Shown piece after piece: positions 1-9,710 of a stretch of DNA of 64,000 nucleotides; position 1 is the first letter of the stretch; every line of letters starts with the position of its first letter. The notes beneath the pieces were generated by a model that worked only from the letters and a program-made list of their open reading frames with translations, ran no database searches and was not told the DNA's origin. The DNA is from Sphingobacterium thalpophilum (GTDB lineage Bacteria; Bacteroidota; Bacteroidia; Sphingobacteriales; Sphingobacteriaceae), in contig NZ_LR590484.1 in assembly GCF_901482695.1 (NCBI RefSeq), positions 3,224,001 to 3,288,000 of the forward strand, read 5' to 3'. Position numbers and translations under genes: made by a program.

Positions 1-1098
1 ACCGGAGACGGCTTTTCCGAAGCACAGATTGCGACATTGTTTACCTCTTTCAACCGCCTGTCGTCACAAAGACCTACTTTTGAAGAAAGTTCCGGGCTCG
101 GCCTTGCCATTGTAAAAGAACTGGTGGATGTGCTGGGCGGAAAAATATGGATGGTCAACAAAGCCGATAAAATTTCGTTTACCATATCATTGCCCTTGAA
201 GAAACAAGCCGGATCAGGAGATATGCAGTCAAATGTGTACGATTATACGGTGTCCGAAATTGACGATATCATTATGCAGGATACGGCAGAGCCCGAAAAA
301 GGCTTTATGAATATCAAAAAGACAGACAATATCCTGCTGATCGAAGATGACCCGCAGTTGCGGGCTTATCTGGAGCAAAGGCTGGCTGAAAAATACAACG
401 TATATACGGCCAGCGACGGCAAAGAAGGCTTGACCAAAGCCGAGAAAATTTATCCGCAGTTGATTATTACCGACCTGATTATGCCAAATCGCAATGGCCT
501 GGACGTTTGCCGGAGCTTAAGGCAAAATTTTAAGACCAGCCATATTCCCATCATCATGATATCCGGGACAGGAGACGATAACCAGAATAAAATAAAAGCA
601 CTGGAATACGGTGCAAACGTCTTTATAGACAAGCCGTTTAATGTCGATTATCTATTGCAGCAAACCGAAACCATCCTGAGAACCCAGCAAGAACTGAAAG
701 TAAAATACAGCAAGCATTATCAGGTTGATCCTTCAAATGTCACCGTGACCTCCATGGACGAGGAGCTACTGAATAAGGCCATCAAGGTCATCGAGGAAAA
801 TATTGATAACGCTAATTATTCCGTCGAAGACTTTGTGTCCGATATGAATGTAGGCAGGACCATACTCTACCAAAAGATACATGATATTGTCGGCATGTCC
901 ATTAAAGAGTTTATTTTGAATATGCGTTTGAAAAGAAGCGCCTATCTATTGGAAAAATCAGATCTGACTGTGGCAGAGGTTGCCTATCAGACAGGCTTCA
1001 ACAATGCAAAATACTTTAGTGTGTGTTTTAAAAAACAGTTTGAAGTGAGTCCGTCTGAGTTTAAGAAAAAAATCGCCAATGGCGGGGACAGGAAATAG
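1..1098 (+). CDS. Hybrid two-component sensor/response regulator with AraC output domain (3' part)
   Basis: The reading frame is open from base 1, so the periplasmic sensor and most of the kinase lie outside the window. What remains is the end of a histidine-kinase ATPase domain (G2 box SSGLGLAIVKEL, nt 91-126), then a receiver domain starting at NILLIEDD (about nt 325-690) with the phospho-acceptor Asp in ITDLIMP and the conserved Lys in FIDKPF. The last ~110 residues are an AraC-type double helix-turn-helix (YSVEDFVSDMNVGRTILYQK; VAEVAYQTGFNNAKYFSVCF). This order is that of Bacteroidota hybrid two-component systems, which sense glycan fragments in the periplasm and activate an adjacent SusCD locus. 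The gene sits directly upstream of such a locus in the same direction, so it is probably its activator. A likely target site is at 1241-1276. Confidence 0.93.
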   Translation, partial: TGDGFSEAQIATLFTSFNRLSSQRPTFEESSGLGLAIVKELVDVLGGKIWMVNKADKISFTISLPLKKQAGSGDMQSNVYDYTVSEIDDIIMQDTAEPEKGFMNIKKTDNILLIEDDPQLRAYLEQRLAEKYNVYTASDGKEGLTKAEKIYPQLIITDLIMPNRNGLDVCRSLRQNFKTSHIPIIMISGTGDDNQNKIKALEYGANVFIDKPFNVDYLLQQTETILRTQQELKVKYSKHYQVDPSNVTVTSMDEELLNKAIKVIEENIDNANYSVEDFVSDMNVGRTILYQKIHDIVGMSIKEFILNMRLKRSAYLLEKSDLTVAEVAYQTGFNNAKYFSVCFKKQFEVSPSEFKKKIANGGDRK

Positions 1099-1240
1099 AA
1101 GAACTGTGTCCTGACTGAAGCTGCCGCTGTGCAATCCCGCATAGCGGCGACCTCTATCCCCGTATAAGCCATCAAAAAAAAGTATAAAAAAATACACTTT
1201 ATCTGCCTTATAGAGCAATAAACACATGTTTTTGCCCTTT

Positions 1241-1276
1241 GTACAAAATCGAACCATTTTCGTACAAAAACGAACC
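1241..1276 (+). promoter_or_regulatory. Paired direct repeats, probable operator of the hybrid regulator
   Basis: GTACAAAATCGAACC (1241-1255) and GTACAAAAACGAACC (1262-1276) match at 14 of 15 positions and start 21 bp apart, two helical turns. They lie just upstream of a TAnnTTTG box at 1297. AraC-type regulators bind such direct repeats, so this is a good candidate site for the regulator encoded at 1-1098. Confidence 0.6.
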
Positions 1277-1296
1277 CCATTGACCGGTGATGACTT

Positions 1297-1304
1297 TAGT
1301 TTTG
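1297..1304 (+). promoter_or_regulatory. -7 promoter box of the first SusCD locus
   Basis: TAGTTTTG fits the Bacteroidota -7 consensus TAnnTTTG. No good -33 TTTG is seen at the usual distance, as expected for an activator-dependent promoter. Transcription would start near 1311 and leave a leader of about 250 nt before the susC-like start at 1565. I see no gene between 1099 and 1564. Confidence 0.55.
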
Positions 1305-1564
1305 TCTTAACCAATTAAAAAAACAAACATGTATATGGGAAATAGTTATGACCGGGTGAATACCTGAAGGAGGGATAACCAAAACTTTACGGACCTGCCC
1401 CTGCCATGGAGCAAGCTTTTACGTTACCGGATATTGTTTAAGAAACGAAGTTAAACCAAAAAAATGCAAGCCTATTGAAGAAAACCATTTTAACCTTATT
1501 GTCTTTACGGGAAGGGAAAGTAAAGAACGACAAAGTGAATTTTGAAACTAACCAATATAAATCA

Positions 1565-4561
1565 ATGATAAAAGAATTACATATCAGGCTCAAGAGCTGG
1601 TTAATGATTGTCGCCATATTGTTGGTGGCCACAAATTACGGCTATACACAAGCAAAAGATCAAATTACAGTTAAGGGAAAAGTGACCGACGAAACAGGGA
1701 AAGCATTAGTGGGAGTTTCGGTCACGGTCAAAGGTGTCAAAAATACTGTGCAGACAGATGCAAATGGTCATTATGTCCTTCAGGCACCAGCAGCAGCTAC
1801 CTTGGTGTTTACTTATGTGGGTTTCGATAACCAGGAAGCAAAGGTTGATCCAGCAGGGATAATGAACGTAAAAATGGCCGGAAACAAGGTGCTGGATCAA
1901 GTCGTAGTAATAGGTTACGGGACCGCCAGGAAAAAAGATCTTACAGGAGGCCTGGCCGTCGTCGGAAAAGAACAGCTGAGCATGGTTTCCACGCCCAACC
2001 TGATGGACCGCTTAGTAGGTCAGGTGGCCGGCTTCTCGATTACCACCGCCGAAGCAGCCCCAGGCGCATCACAAACGTTGTTGATACGCGGAGAAAACTC
2101 CATATCCGCAAATAATAGTCCATTGATTATTCTGGATGGGATTCCCTATAGCGGTTCCCTGGCAGACATCGATCCCAATAACGTCGAAAACCTCTCTATC
2201 TTGAAGGACGCCTCTGCTGCGGCTATCTACGGTTCGCGTGCATCAAACGGTGTGATCCTCATACAAACCAAGCGGGGAGTCCTTGGCAAAGCTCAGGTGA
2301 ACTACAAAGGTACCGCCGGTATGGCCGAACCTATGCAACAGATCAATGTAATGGGACCAAATGAGTACATCCGGTTTCAACAGGATATCGCCCGTATCAG
2401 ACAGGGATATACAGGCGCTTTGTTGGATCCTATCGCCGGCGATATCATAAGCGTAACAGAGCGCGGCAATTATGCCAAAGGTATTACCCACAACTGGCAG
2501 GACTATGTATTCAGGAAAGCTTTTACCATGGATCATCAGCTGAGTATTTCCGGAGGTACCGAAAATACGAAATATATGGCGGCGTTGGCCGCACTGGATC
2601 AGGAAGGCGTGGTGTACAATTCACGTTTGTCGCGCCTGAATATCACAACCAATGTGGATCAGACGTTTAATAAATGGCTGACCACCGGGATCGGTTTGCA
2701 ATACACCAGAAAAAGCGATGGCGGAATCACGCCAAATCTTGAACACGCCATTAAACAAAGCCCCTATGGCAGTTATAAAGACGAATCCGGAAATTATGTG
2801 CCCGAACCGATGGAGTACTCTTTGATCGTAAACCCTATGCGCAACGTCAACGGTATACAAGATAGGTACAACAACAATTTCTTCCTTTCAGGATATGCTA
2901 ATATTTTATTGCCGGTAGAAGGTCTATCATTACGGTCAAACTTTGGTTATAATTATCGCAACGGATTTACGGGTACCTATTATGGCCGCAATACATTCGA
3001 AGGCAGGGACCAGGGGACACAGGCTGGGGGCAGTGCTTCCATCAACAATTCTAATTATAATGATTATACCTGGGAGAACCTGCTCAAATACGAACGTCAG
3101 CTAGGCGATCACCGTTTGGACGTGACCGGTTTGTTCAGTATGCAAAAAACCAAAAGTTGGTCCACAGGCCAGAGCGGAGCAGGATTTGTCACCGACGATA
3201 CCGAGTACTTTATGATAGGATCGGCGAGCCGTCTTGTTTCCAATAGTGCTTCATTGTCCGAAACAGCTATGCTGTCGTATATGGGCAGAATCAACTACGG
3301 TTACAAAGGTAAGTACCTATTGACTTTAACCGGACGTACCGATGGCGCTTCGGTGTTTGGTATCAACAATAAGTACGCCTTTTTTCCGGTTGCCGCCGCA
3401 GCTTGGCAAATTGGGGAGGAGGACTTCCTGAAAGGTAAGGTAAAATGGCTGGATATGCTGAAAGTACGCCTTTCTTACGGTGCCAATGGTAACCAGGCGA
3501 TTACACCGTACAGGACTTTAGACCGGCTATATTCCAATGTAAAATATATCTGGGGCGATGACGGAACGGCCGTTACCACAGCCTACTTGGCAGGAGATGG
3601 TGTCGGCAATCCTAATCTGAAATGGGAGACGACCTACTCGACCAACCTTGGTCTGGATTTTCAGCTGTTTAAAAATAGGTTGAGCGGAACCATCGACGCC
3701 TATCTTTCCAAGACCAGAGATCTGTTGATGACCCGTACCGTTCCTATCATGAACGGATACAATAGAATCTGGGACAATATCGGAGCAACGCAGAATAAAG
3801 GCCTTGAGGTAACCTTAAATTCAACAAATATTAAAGGCGAAAACTTTCAGTGGAACTCTACAGCCGTGTTTTCATTAAACAGAGACAAGATCGTGGAATT
3901 GAGAGGCGATGGCATTGATGATGTGGCCAACAACTGGTTTATCGGTAAGCCATTAAGGGTATTTTACGATTACAAAATGATTGGTGTCTGGCAAAATGGA
4001 GAAACCATTCCGGTTGAAGGTGCAGCACCCGGAGCAGCCAAACTCTACGACCGTGATGGTAATAATAAGATTGAGCCCAGCGACCGGGTAGTGATAGGAT
4101 CCAAAAATCCGCGCTATACCGCATCCTTGGCCAACAGGCTATCGTACAAAAACTTTTATGCCTCGGCTTTGGTGACAGGAGTTTTTGGTGTATGGCGCGA
4201 TGACCATATGGCTAATCTGGGCTCCTGGACTTTCGGAATTACCAATTATGTACATGGTGCCAACTACTGGACACCCGAAAATCCACATGCTACTATTGTT
4301 TCGCCGGGTTATCTCAACCCATTGGGTCATGGCTATTACAAAAAAGTGAATTATGTGCAGGTGAAAAACATTACGTTTGGCTACAAGTTGCCGCACAATA
4401 TAGCCAAAAAAGTAGGTGTAAGCGGCATTGACATCAATGCCAGTGTCAACAATCTGAACACTTTTTCCAATATCAGAGAAGTGCTAAACTACGACAACAC
4501 CTGGATGGCCTCTTACCCTACGGCCCGTTCCTATATGTTTGGCCTAAACGTAAACTTCTAA
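1565..4561 (+). CDS. SusC/RagA-family TonB-dependent outer-membrane transporter
   Basis: This 998-residue protein is the outer-membrane barrel of the locus and imports oligosaccharides or similar ligands with its SusD partner, powered by TonB. The ATG at 1565 is preferred over a TTG at 1475 because it begins a proper signal peptide (MIKELHIRLKSWLMIVAI...). After cleavage near residue 30 comes a carboxypeptidase-regulatory-like domain (VKGKVTDETGKALVGVSV), then the SusC signature VVVIGYGTARKKDLTGG, a plug domain and a long beta-barrel ending in a terminal Phe (MFGLNVNF). There is no STN domain, which agrees with control by a hybrid two-component system rather than an ECF sigma/FecR pair. The SusD gene follows after 11 bp. 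Confidence 0.95.
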   Translation: MIKELHIRLKSWLMIVAILLVATNYGYTQAKDQITVKGKVTDETGKALVGVSVTVKGVKNTVQTDANGHYVLQAPAAATLVFTYVGFDNQEAKVDPAGIMNVKMAGNKVLDQVVVIGYGTARKKDLTGGLAVVGKEQLSMVSTPNLMDRLVGQVAGFSITTAEAAPGASQTLLIRGENSISANNSPLIILDGIPYSGSLADIDPNNVENLSILKDASAAAIYGSRASNGVILIQTKRGVLGKAQVNYKGTAGMAEPMQQINVMGPNEYIRFQQDIARIRQGYTGALLDPIAGDIISVTERGNYAKGITHNWQDYVFRKAFTMDHQLSISGGTENTKYMAALAALDQEGVVYNSRLSRLNITTNVDQTFNKWLTTGIGLQYTRKSDGGITPNLEHAIKQSPYGSYKDESGNYVPEPMEYSLIVNPMRNVNGIQDRYNNNFFLSGYANILLPVEGLSLRSNFGYNYRNGFTGTYYGRNTFEGRDQGTQAGGSASINNSNYNDYTWENLLKYERQLGDHRLDVTGLFSMQKTKSWSTGQSGAGFVTDDTEYFMIGSASRLVSNSASLSETAMLSYMGRINYGYKGKYLLTLTGRTDGASVFGINNKYAFFPVAAAAWQIGEEDFLKGKVKWLDMLKVRLSYGANGNQAITPYRTLDRLYSNVKYIWGDDGTAVTTAYLAGDGVGNPNLKWETTYSTNLGLDFQLFKNRLSGTIDAYLSKTRDLLMTRTVPIMNGYNRIWDNIGATQNKGLEVTLNSTNIKGENFQWNSTAVFSLNRDKIVELRGDGIDDVANNWFIGKPLRVFYDYKMIGVWQNGETIPVEGAAPGAAKLYDRDGNNKIEPSDRVVIGSKNPRYTASLANRLSYKNFYASALVTGVFGVWRDDHMANLGSWTFGITNYVHGANYWTPENPHATIVSPGYLNPLGHGYYKKVNYVQVKNITFGYKLPHNIAKKVGVSGIDINASVNNLNTFSNIREVLNYDNTWMASYPTARSYMFGLNVNF

Positions 4562-4572
4562 TTTAATACGAC

Positions 4573-6219
4573 ATGAAAATGAAAAATATTATCACAACAA
4601 GTTTGGCGCTTATCGTATTGTTCTCATTGGGTGGCTGTAAGAATTATCTGGATGAAAATTTGAAAACTGAATTGGCTCCATCCAACACCTATACCAGCAC
4701 CTATGGCTTCGAAGTGGGGAGCGCGGGTTTATATGCCCTGACCCGCTCAGAGTATAATACCTATGGCGAAGGCGGCGCTTTTATTCACAATGGCGCTTGT
4801 CCGTACGAAGCGCTGCAGGTGGCCACAGATATAGCCGATGCTATTAATAGCGACGGTTCGTTGACCGCTTTTGCCAATCTTACCCTGACTGCATCTGAGC
4901 GGTTTGTGGGTACTTATTGGAATTGGGCTTACAATTTGATATCATCGGCCAATCTGATGTTGGTCTATTCCGAAAAAAATACCAACTGGGATAGCCCGTC
5001 CGACAAAGCACGTTTTCAGGCTGAAGCACGTTTTTTTAGGGCATACGCTTACCGTACCTTGGTGTACCTCTACGGCGATGTGCCCTATGTCGAGACAATT
5101 TTGTATGATTTTCAGCTTAATTTTACCCGCACACCCAAAGCTGAGGTGATCGGTCATATGGTTGACGATCTAAAGTTTGCTGTAGATAATTTACCCGAAA
5201 ATCCCGATGCTGTGAAGGAAGGGAAGCTGACCAAATGGGCAGCAAACCATCTCTTAAGCGAAATCTATCTGTTGCAGGGCAATCCTGCGGAAGCGGAAAA
5301 GGCAGCGTTGGCAGTGATCAATAGCGGTTATTACAATCTTATGAAAAATAGATATGGGGTGAATGGTGCCAAGCCCGGCGACGTATTTAGTGACCTGTTT
5401 CTCGAAAATAACCAAAATAGAAAAAGCGGTAACAAAGAAAGTATATGGGTATTGCAATTTCAGTTTAATACCATAGGTGGGGGAACCAATTCTGATGACT
5501 GGACGCGTAGAGCCTGGATACCTAACTACTCGTCGATCACAGGATTTGTCCTGGCCGATACCTTGGGCGGCAGAGGTATTGCACAGCTGGTGCCTATGAA
5601 ATGGTGGGTGGGTACCAATGGTACCAATGCCACAGGCAATGTAGCCGGTATTTTCGAAGCCAATGATATGCGTAATTCGGGCTACAATATCAAACGCAAC
5701 TGGTATTACAATAACGCCAACGAGACTTCGCTCTATGGCAAAAAAGCAAGTATCACCGAACAGACCTGGTTTACGACAAAAACCCTGTTCCCGGCGATCA
5801 CCAAGTTCTTTTACGGCCGTCCAGAAAATTTAAGCTTGACGGGCAGTTACAAAGACCGTATGAAGTTCCGTCTGGCCGAAACCTATTTATTGCTTGCCGA
5901 AGCTTATCTAGGGCAAAATATGCCTGACAAAGCAGCCCAGGCCGTAAACGAGGTACGGAAAAGAGCCGGAACTTCGGAGATAACTGCCGCACAAATGAAT
6001 ATGGATTTCTTACTCGATGAGCGTATCCGTGAACTGGTGGGAGAAGAAAGCCGGAGGTTTACCCTGGTGCGTACCAATAAATTGGTGGAACGTGTCAAAA
6101 AGTACAATAATGCAATTAAGGATAAGATCACGGACAATAACATCTTGTGGCCGATTCCACAGGTAATCCGGGATGCAAATACAGGGGCACCATTCCCTCA
6201 AAATCCGGGTTACAATTAA
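4573..6219 (+). CDS. SusD/RagB-family nutrient-binding lipoprotein
   Basis: This 548-residue surface lipoprotein forms the lid on the SusC barrel and binds the substrate. A lipoprotein signal peptide ends in FSLGGCKNYLDE, with Cys at about residue 23. The body shows SusD hallmarks: helical TPR-like segments (FQAEARFFRAYAYRTLVYLYGDVPY), a C-terminal RagB segment (FRLAETYLLLAEAYLGQN, VNEVRKRAG) and a tail with WPIPQ. It is presumably co-transcribed with the SusC gene 11 bp upstream. The substrate cannot be read from the sequence. Confidence 0.94.
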   Translation: MKMKNIITTSLALIVLFSLGGCKNYLDENLKTELAPSNTYTSTYGFEVGSAGLYALTRSEYNTYGEGGAFIHNGACPYEALQVATDIADAINSDGSLTAFANLTLTASERFVGTYWNWAYNLISSANLMLVYSEKNTNWDSPSDKARFQAEARFFRAYAYRTLVYLYGDVPYVETILYDFQLNFTRTPKAEVIGHMVDDLKFAVDNLPENPDAVKEGKLTKWAANHLLSEIYLLQGNPAEAEKAALAVINSGYYNLMKNRYGVNGAKPGDVFSDLFLENNQNRKSGNKESIWVLQFQFNTIGGGTNSDDWTRRAWIPNYSSITGFVLADTLGGRGIAQLVPMKWWVGTNGTNATGNVAGIFEANDMRNSGYNIKRNWYYNNANETSLYGKKASITEQTWFTTKTLFPAITKFFYGRPENLSLTGSYKDRMKFRLAETYLLLAEAYLGQNMPDKAAQAVNEVRKRAGTSEITAAQMNMDFLLDERIRELVGEESRRFTLVRTNKLVERVKKYNNAIKDKITDNNILWPIPQVIRDANTGAPFPQNPGYN

Positions 6220-6360
6220 ATCAGGTCAGGAAGCTGGTCAAAAAAAGCAATAGCCATTTTGGGCAGCTTCGACATCTGATCACGAAATACAGCCAGGGCT
6301 GGTTAGGCGCTCAATGACGCCACCAGCATAATGGATAACCGTCAGTAAACTAATAAACAG

Positions 6361-7575
6361 ATGAAAATAATCAATTATATATATAAAACCCTACTTTTTG
6401 TAAGCTTTGTCTTCTGCCTGTCGTCCTGCAAGAAGGGAGTTCAGGATATACCAAAAGTAGAGGAAACGATGACGCTTCAGCCTTCATCGGATAGCATTGC
6501 CCTGGACGGGGATCATCTTGACAAAGATATTGTCACCTTTAGCTGGACGCCGGCACGCACACAGTCAGATGATCATCTGGTAAGTTACACCACCGCTTTA
6601 GATGTGGTAGGCAACAATTTTGGTACCGGTACAGCTATATTTAATTATGAAGACGATAACGTATTCAGCAGGAGCTTCACTTCCGAGCAGCTGCAGAACT
6701 GGGCCAACGAAAAATGGGGTATACCTACAAATAAAAGCTTTACGCTCGAGTTTAGAGTGGTCGCGCAGTGGGAAGGTGGGGGCAGCTTTGAAGCACCAGA
6801 AGTCAGAACAGTCAGAGTGGCCGTTACTCCGATTAAAACTGTAGTGTTTGATGCCGACAAAGTGTTTTTGGGCGGCAGTGCCGTGGGCGTAAGCCGCGTT
6901 GAGATGCCAAAAACGTTGGAAAACCTCGATCAGTACGCGTATGTGTTGAACTTGCAGCCGGGAGAACTGGAGATTCCGGTGGAATTTAACGGCGAGACCA
7001 ATTACGTCGTGGCCACAGATGGAAGCGATGTGCTCAATGATGGAAACCCTGTAGGTATCAGGATGAGAGAAAATGTGTTCTCCTGGAAAATAGAAACTGC
7101 CGGGCAGTACCGTGTTGTGGTCAACATGCAGAAGGCCACGGCAACCATCTATTCGCCAGCGAAAGCGCTTGCACCAAAGACAGTGACATGGACGGGGGAT
7201 GCCCCATATACGACCACCGTTACCGATCTATGGATGCATGGCAGTATTAATGGCTGGGGTACACCATTGAAAATGGATTGTACGGTCAGTCTGGCCGATC
7301 CGCAGGTGCTGGTCTATACTGGGGGAAAAGTCGGCACGACCAAGTTTATCGTAACCGGAGATAATAGTAACAATAAAAATCTAGCTTACGCTTTCAGTGC
7401 TCCGCTTACATCTGCCGGTGCAGCCCAGACCTTGTCCCTTACGTTGGGCAAAGTAGCTGAATTGGGGGGCGGTACCGCCAGCGCAAACCGAAATTCGTAT
7501 TTCACCATTCCGGCTACGACTAATGTGCTGATTTTTGATTTAAGAAATATGACCATCCTGGCCTTAAAGCGATGA
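6361..7575 (+). CDS. SusE/SusF-like surface glycan-binding lipoprotein
   Basis: This 404-residue lipoprotein has a signal peptide ending in CLSSCKKGV. Residues ~35-130 (SDSIALDGDHLDKDIVTFSWTPA...) resemble the SusE N-terminal Ig-like domain. The C-terminal half carries repeated beta-rich segments with WMHGSINGWGTPLKM and KFIVTGDN, typical of SusE/SusF starch-binding-type modules. Known SusE/F proteins bind glycan at the cell surface and help the SusCD transporter but do not cut it. It lies 141 bp after the SusD gene and 51 bp before the putative glycosidase, consistent with one operon. The family is inferred from motifs; the ligand is unknown. Confidence 0.8.
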   Translation: MKIINYIYKTLLFVSFVFCLSSCKKGVQDIPKVEETMTLQPSSDSIALDGDHLDKDIVTFSWTPARTQSDDHLVSYTTALDVVGNNFGTGTAIFNYEDDNVFSRSFTSEQLQNWANEKWGIPTNKSFTLEFRVVAQWEGGGSFEAPEVRTVRVAVTPIKTVVFDADKVFLGGSAVGVSRVEMPKTLENLDQYAYVLNLQPGELEIPVEFNGETNYVVATDGSDVLNDGNPVGIRMRENVFSWKIETAGQYRVVVNMQKATATIYSPAKALAPKTVTWTGDAPYTTTVTDLWMHGSINGWGTPLKMDCTVSLADPQVLVYTGGKVGTTKFIVTGDNSNNKNLAYAFSAPLTSAGAAQTLSLTLGKVAELGGGTASANRNSYFTIPATTNVLIFDLRNMTILALKR

Positions 7576-7626
7576 GTGAACTGATGGTGTAAAAAAGAGC
7601 ATAAATTAACTTTAACATTTCTAAAA

Positions 7627-9189
7627 GTGAAAAATATAAAATATAAAATAGCCTGTCTTAAAACAATCGCTGTCGTATTGTGTCTTTTAGCGGTTGCCTG
7701 TAAGAAAAGCGATACTGACCAAGAAAAGGACATACAGGGCACCTTGGTGAAACCCAGTTACAACAGAAGTTCCATCTTTCGCAACCCGTTGAACGGCTGG
7801 GTCATGTACGCTTCTGCGTCCGGCACGCCATCCTATTGGGACACGCAGTTTTACGTGCCTGATTTGGGTAAGACCGTCAAAGCCATTGATTATGCTTCTG
7901 CCTGCTATATTCGTACCAGCTGGCGCACCTTTAATCCTGCAGATGGCGTGTATGCCTGGAGAGATCCGGGTACAGCCTTATACAAAATGATCAAAGGTGC
8001 ACAAGAGAAAGGATTGCCGATTGCTTTCCGCATCGTCGTTGATGGTCGGGACCAAGGGGCAAATACGCCACAGTTTGTGTTTGATGCAGGCGCCAAGTAT
8101 TACATTGCCAATACATCATACCCAGACAGAAAAACACCAGTATTACAAGACCCTATTTTTAGAAAGTACTATACAAAACTGATTGAAGAGCTGGCAAAGG
8201 ACTTTAACGATCTAAATAAAACTTCGTTTATTGACGCGTATGGACTCGGGCTATGGGGAGAGGGACACAGTGTCATTTATGAGGACTTAGATCACCCTTC
8301 TGGTCAGAATATTGAAGTGATTAAGGAAGAAGTCATCGACTGGATTTCCGATGTTTATACAAAAAATTTTACCAAGGTGCCTTTACTGATCAATTACCAT
8401 CGTGTAGTCGGCGACCCTGCGGGAGACGGAGCACCCAACCCCAATTCCGAGAAGCTGTTGAATAAAATGATTAACAAAGGCTACAGCTTGCGTCAGGACG
8501 CTTTTGGGATGACGGCTTATTACCAAAGTTGGGAGAAAAATTTTGCCAAAGCCTGGAATTTTAAACGTCCGATTATCATGGAGGGCGGCTGGATCACAAC
8601 AGGCACGCACCGCTACTGGATCGATCCGAGCGGAAAATACAGAGAGGGTCATCCCGAAGATGTGAGGCAGGGTGAATTTGATGCTTCACTAGAGGCAGGT
8701 GTGAATATGATGGATTTCCGCATCGGCGAGATTGAAAGCTGGTTTACCAAGTCTTTCTCTTTGTGTCAGCGCTTCATTTCCGAAGGGGGCTATCGTTTAT
8801 ATCCCGACCGGGTGTATTTACCGGAAAAAGTAAACGCCGGAACAGAAACGACCATTACCCATCGTTGGAGAAATATGGGCTGGGGTTATTTCCCTAATAA
8901 TATCCCCCAATGGAACTATAAATATAAAGTAGCTTTTGCATTATTGGATGAAGACAGCAATGTGAAAAAAGTTTTTGTGGATGACAATGGAGAGCCATCT
9001 ACCTGGCTCAAAAATAATCCTACATCGTATGAGCTGAAAGTTAACGTGGGTGTACCCGCAGGAAAATATACCTGGGCCGTAGCTATTGTCGATACGACAA
9101 ATGGTGATCAGCCGGGAATAAAGCTTGCGGTCAATGGTGATCTTACCAGCGCCGGATGGTTGAAATTATTGGATGTACAAGTCCAATAA
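7627..9189 (+). CDS. DUF4832-type putative glycoside hydrolase, lipoprotein
   Basis: This 520-residue lipoprotein starts with GTG and has a signal peptide ending in LLAVACKKSD. The central ~330 residues look like a TIM barrel of the DUF4874/DUF4832 type: an early NPLNGW motif, RTSWRTFNPADGVYAWRDP, a strand-end LGLWGEGHS and an acidic IIMEGGW. The C-terminal ~120 residues form a beta-sandwich of the DUF4832 type (THRWRNMGWGYFPNN, TYTWAVAIVD). Proteins of this kind are often found in SusCD loci and are presumed glycosidases, and the Glu in WGEG and in MEGG are candidate catalytic acids. It is the only likely hydrolase of the first locus and the last gene before the terminator at 9215. Confidence 0.72.
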   Translation: MKNIKYKIACLKTIAVVLCLLAVACKKSDTDQEKDIQGTLVKPSYNRSSIFRNPLNGWVMYASASGTPSYWDTQFYVPDLGKTVKAIDYASACYIRTSWRTFNPADGVYAWRDPGTALYKMIKGAQEKGLPIAFRIVVDGRDQGANTPQFVFDAGAKYYIANTSYPDRKTPVLQDPIFRKYYTKLIEELAKDFNDLNKTSFIDAYGLGLWGEGHSVIYEDLDHPSGQNIEVIKEEVIDWISDVYTKNFTKVPLLINYHRVVGDPAGDGAPNPNSEKLLNKMINKGYSLRQDAFGMTAYYQSWEKNFAKAWNFKRPIIMEGGWITTGTHRYWIDPSGKYREGHPEDVRQGEFDASLEAGVNMMDFRIGEIESWFTKSFSLCQRFISEGGYRLYPDRVYLPEKVNAGTETTITHRWRNMGWGYFPNNIPQWNYKYKVAFALLDEDSNVKKVFVDDNGEPSTWLKNNPTSYELKVNVGVPAGKYTWAVAIVDTTNGDQPGIKLAVNGDLTSAGWLKLLDVQVQ

Positions 9190-9214
9190 AAAGTGCCCTG
9201 CGGCCATCACAAAG

Positions 9215-9248
9215 CAGCCACCAATGAGGAGTTGGTGGCTGTTTCTTT
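9215..9248 (+). terminator. Rho-independent terminator of the first SusCD locus
   Basis: A perfect 10-bp stem, CAGCCACCAA (9215-9224) with TTGGTGGCTG (9232-9241), has a 7-nt loop and is followed by TTTCTTT. It lies 25 bp after the stop of the DUF4832 gene. Confidence 0.85.
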
Positions 9249-9365
9249 GTACAGTAATTGTTTGCTTCCTATCTTCTTCTGTTTTGTGTTCTGTCATCCA
9301 ATATTTTTATGTTAACCCTTCCAATTGGAAGGGAGGAGCTTGGCGTTTTTGTGCGCAGCAATCAT
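9249..9365 (+). repeat. Structured intergenic repeat, degenerate copy A
   Basis: This stretch keeps pieces of the repeat seen intact at 21425, 33213, 51043 and 53458: TACAGTAATT, then CTTCCTATC, then GTCATCCAAT, then a hairpin and GGAGCTTG. The hairpin here is an 18-bp perfect palindrome CCCTTCCAATTGGAAGGG (9316-9333), at the position where other copies have different but also self-complementary bases. The section between ATCCAAT and this hairpin is missing. The remaining 9366-9662 shows nothing else. Confidence 0.6.
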
Positions 9366-9662
9366 TACCCGAAATGCGTAGATAAAAGATCAATGTTCAT
9401 TACCGAGCCGTATATAATGCGCGCCAGTGGTGTAGGAAGCAGCGTAGATGATCGAAATATATTTGGAATTTGTTATTAAAATGAATTTATTTTTGATATT
9501 TTTCGGTTATTTGACGGTTTTTGTCAGATATTTACTAAAATTACGGGCACAATTGTTTTTTTCTTGAAAGTAATCGTAAGTTTAGGTGAGTGTAATACAA
9601 TTGACAGAATATCTTTGAAAAATAAAATCTATTAAATAGGTAGATTATATTCTTGCAATTTG

Positions 9663-9670
9663 TATATTTG
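9663..9670 (+). promoter_or_regulatory. -7 promoter box of the ECF sigma gene
   Basis: TATATTTG fits TAnnTTTG and lies 40 bp before the ATG at 9711. No convincing -33 element is visible. Confidence 0.5.
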
Positions 9671-9710
9671 ACCAGTTTCACAATGACCTAACATTAAAAA
9701 TACGGCGGAT

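Noticed and set aside
1475..1564. 30-residue N-terminal extension of the first SusC
   Set aside because: It would place charged residues before the signal peptide and depends on a TTG; ATG 1565 gives a normal signal sequence.
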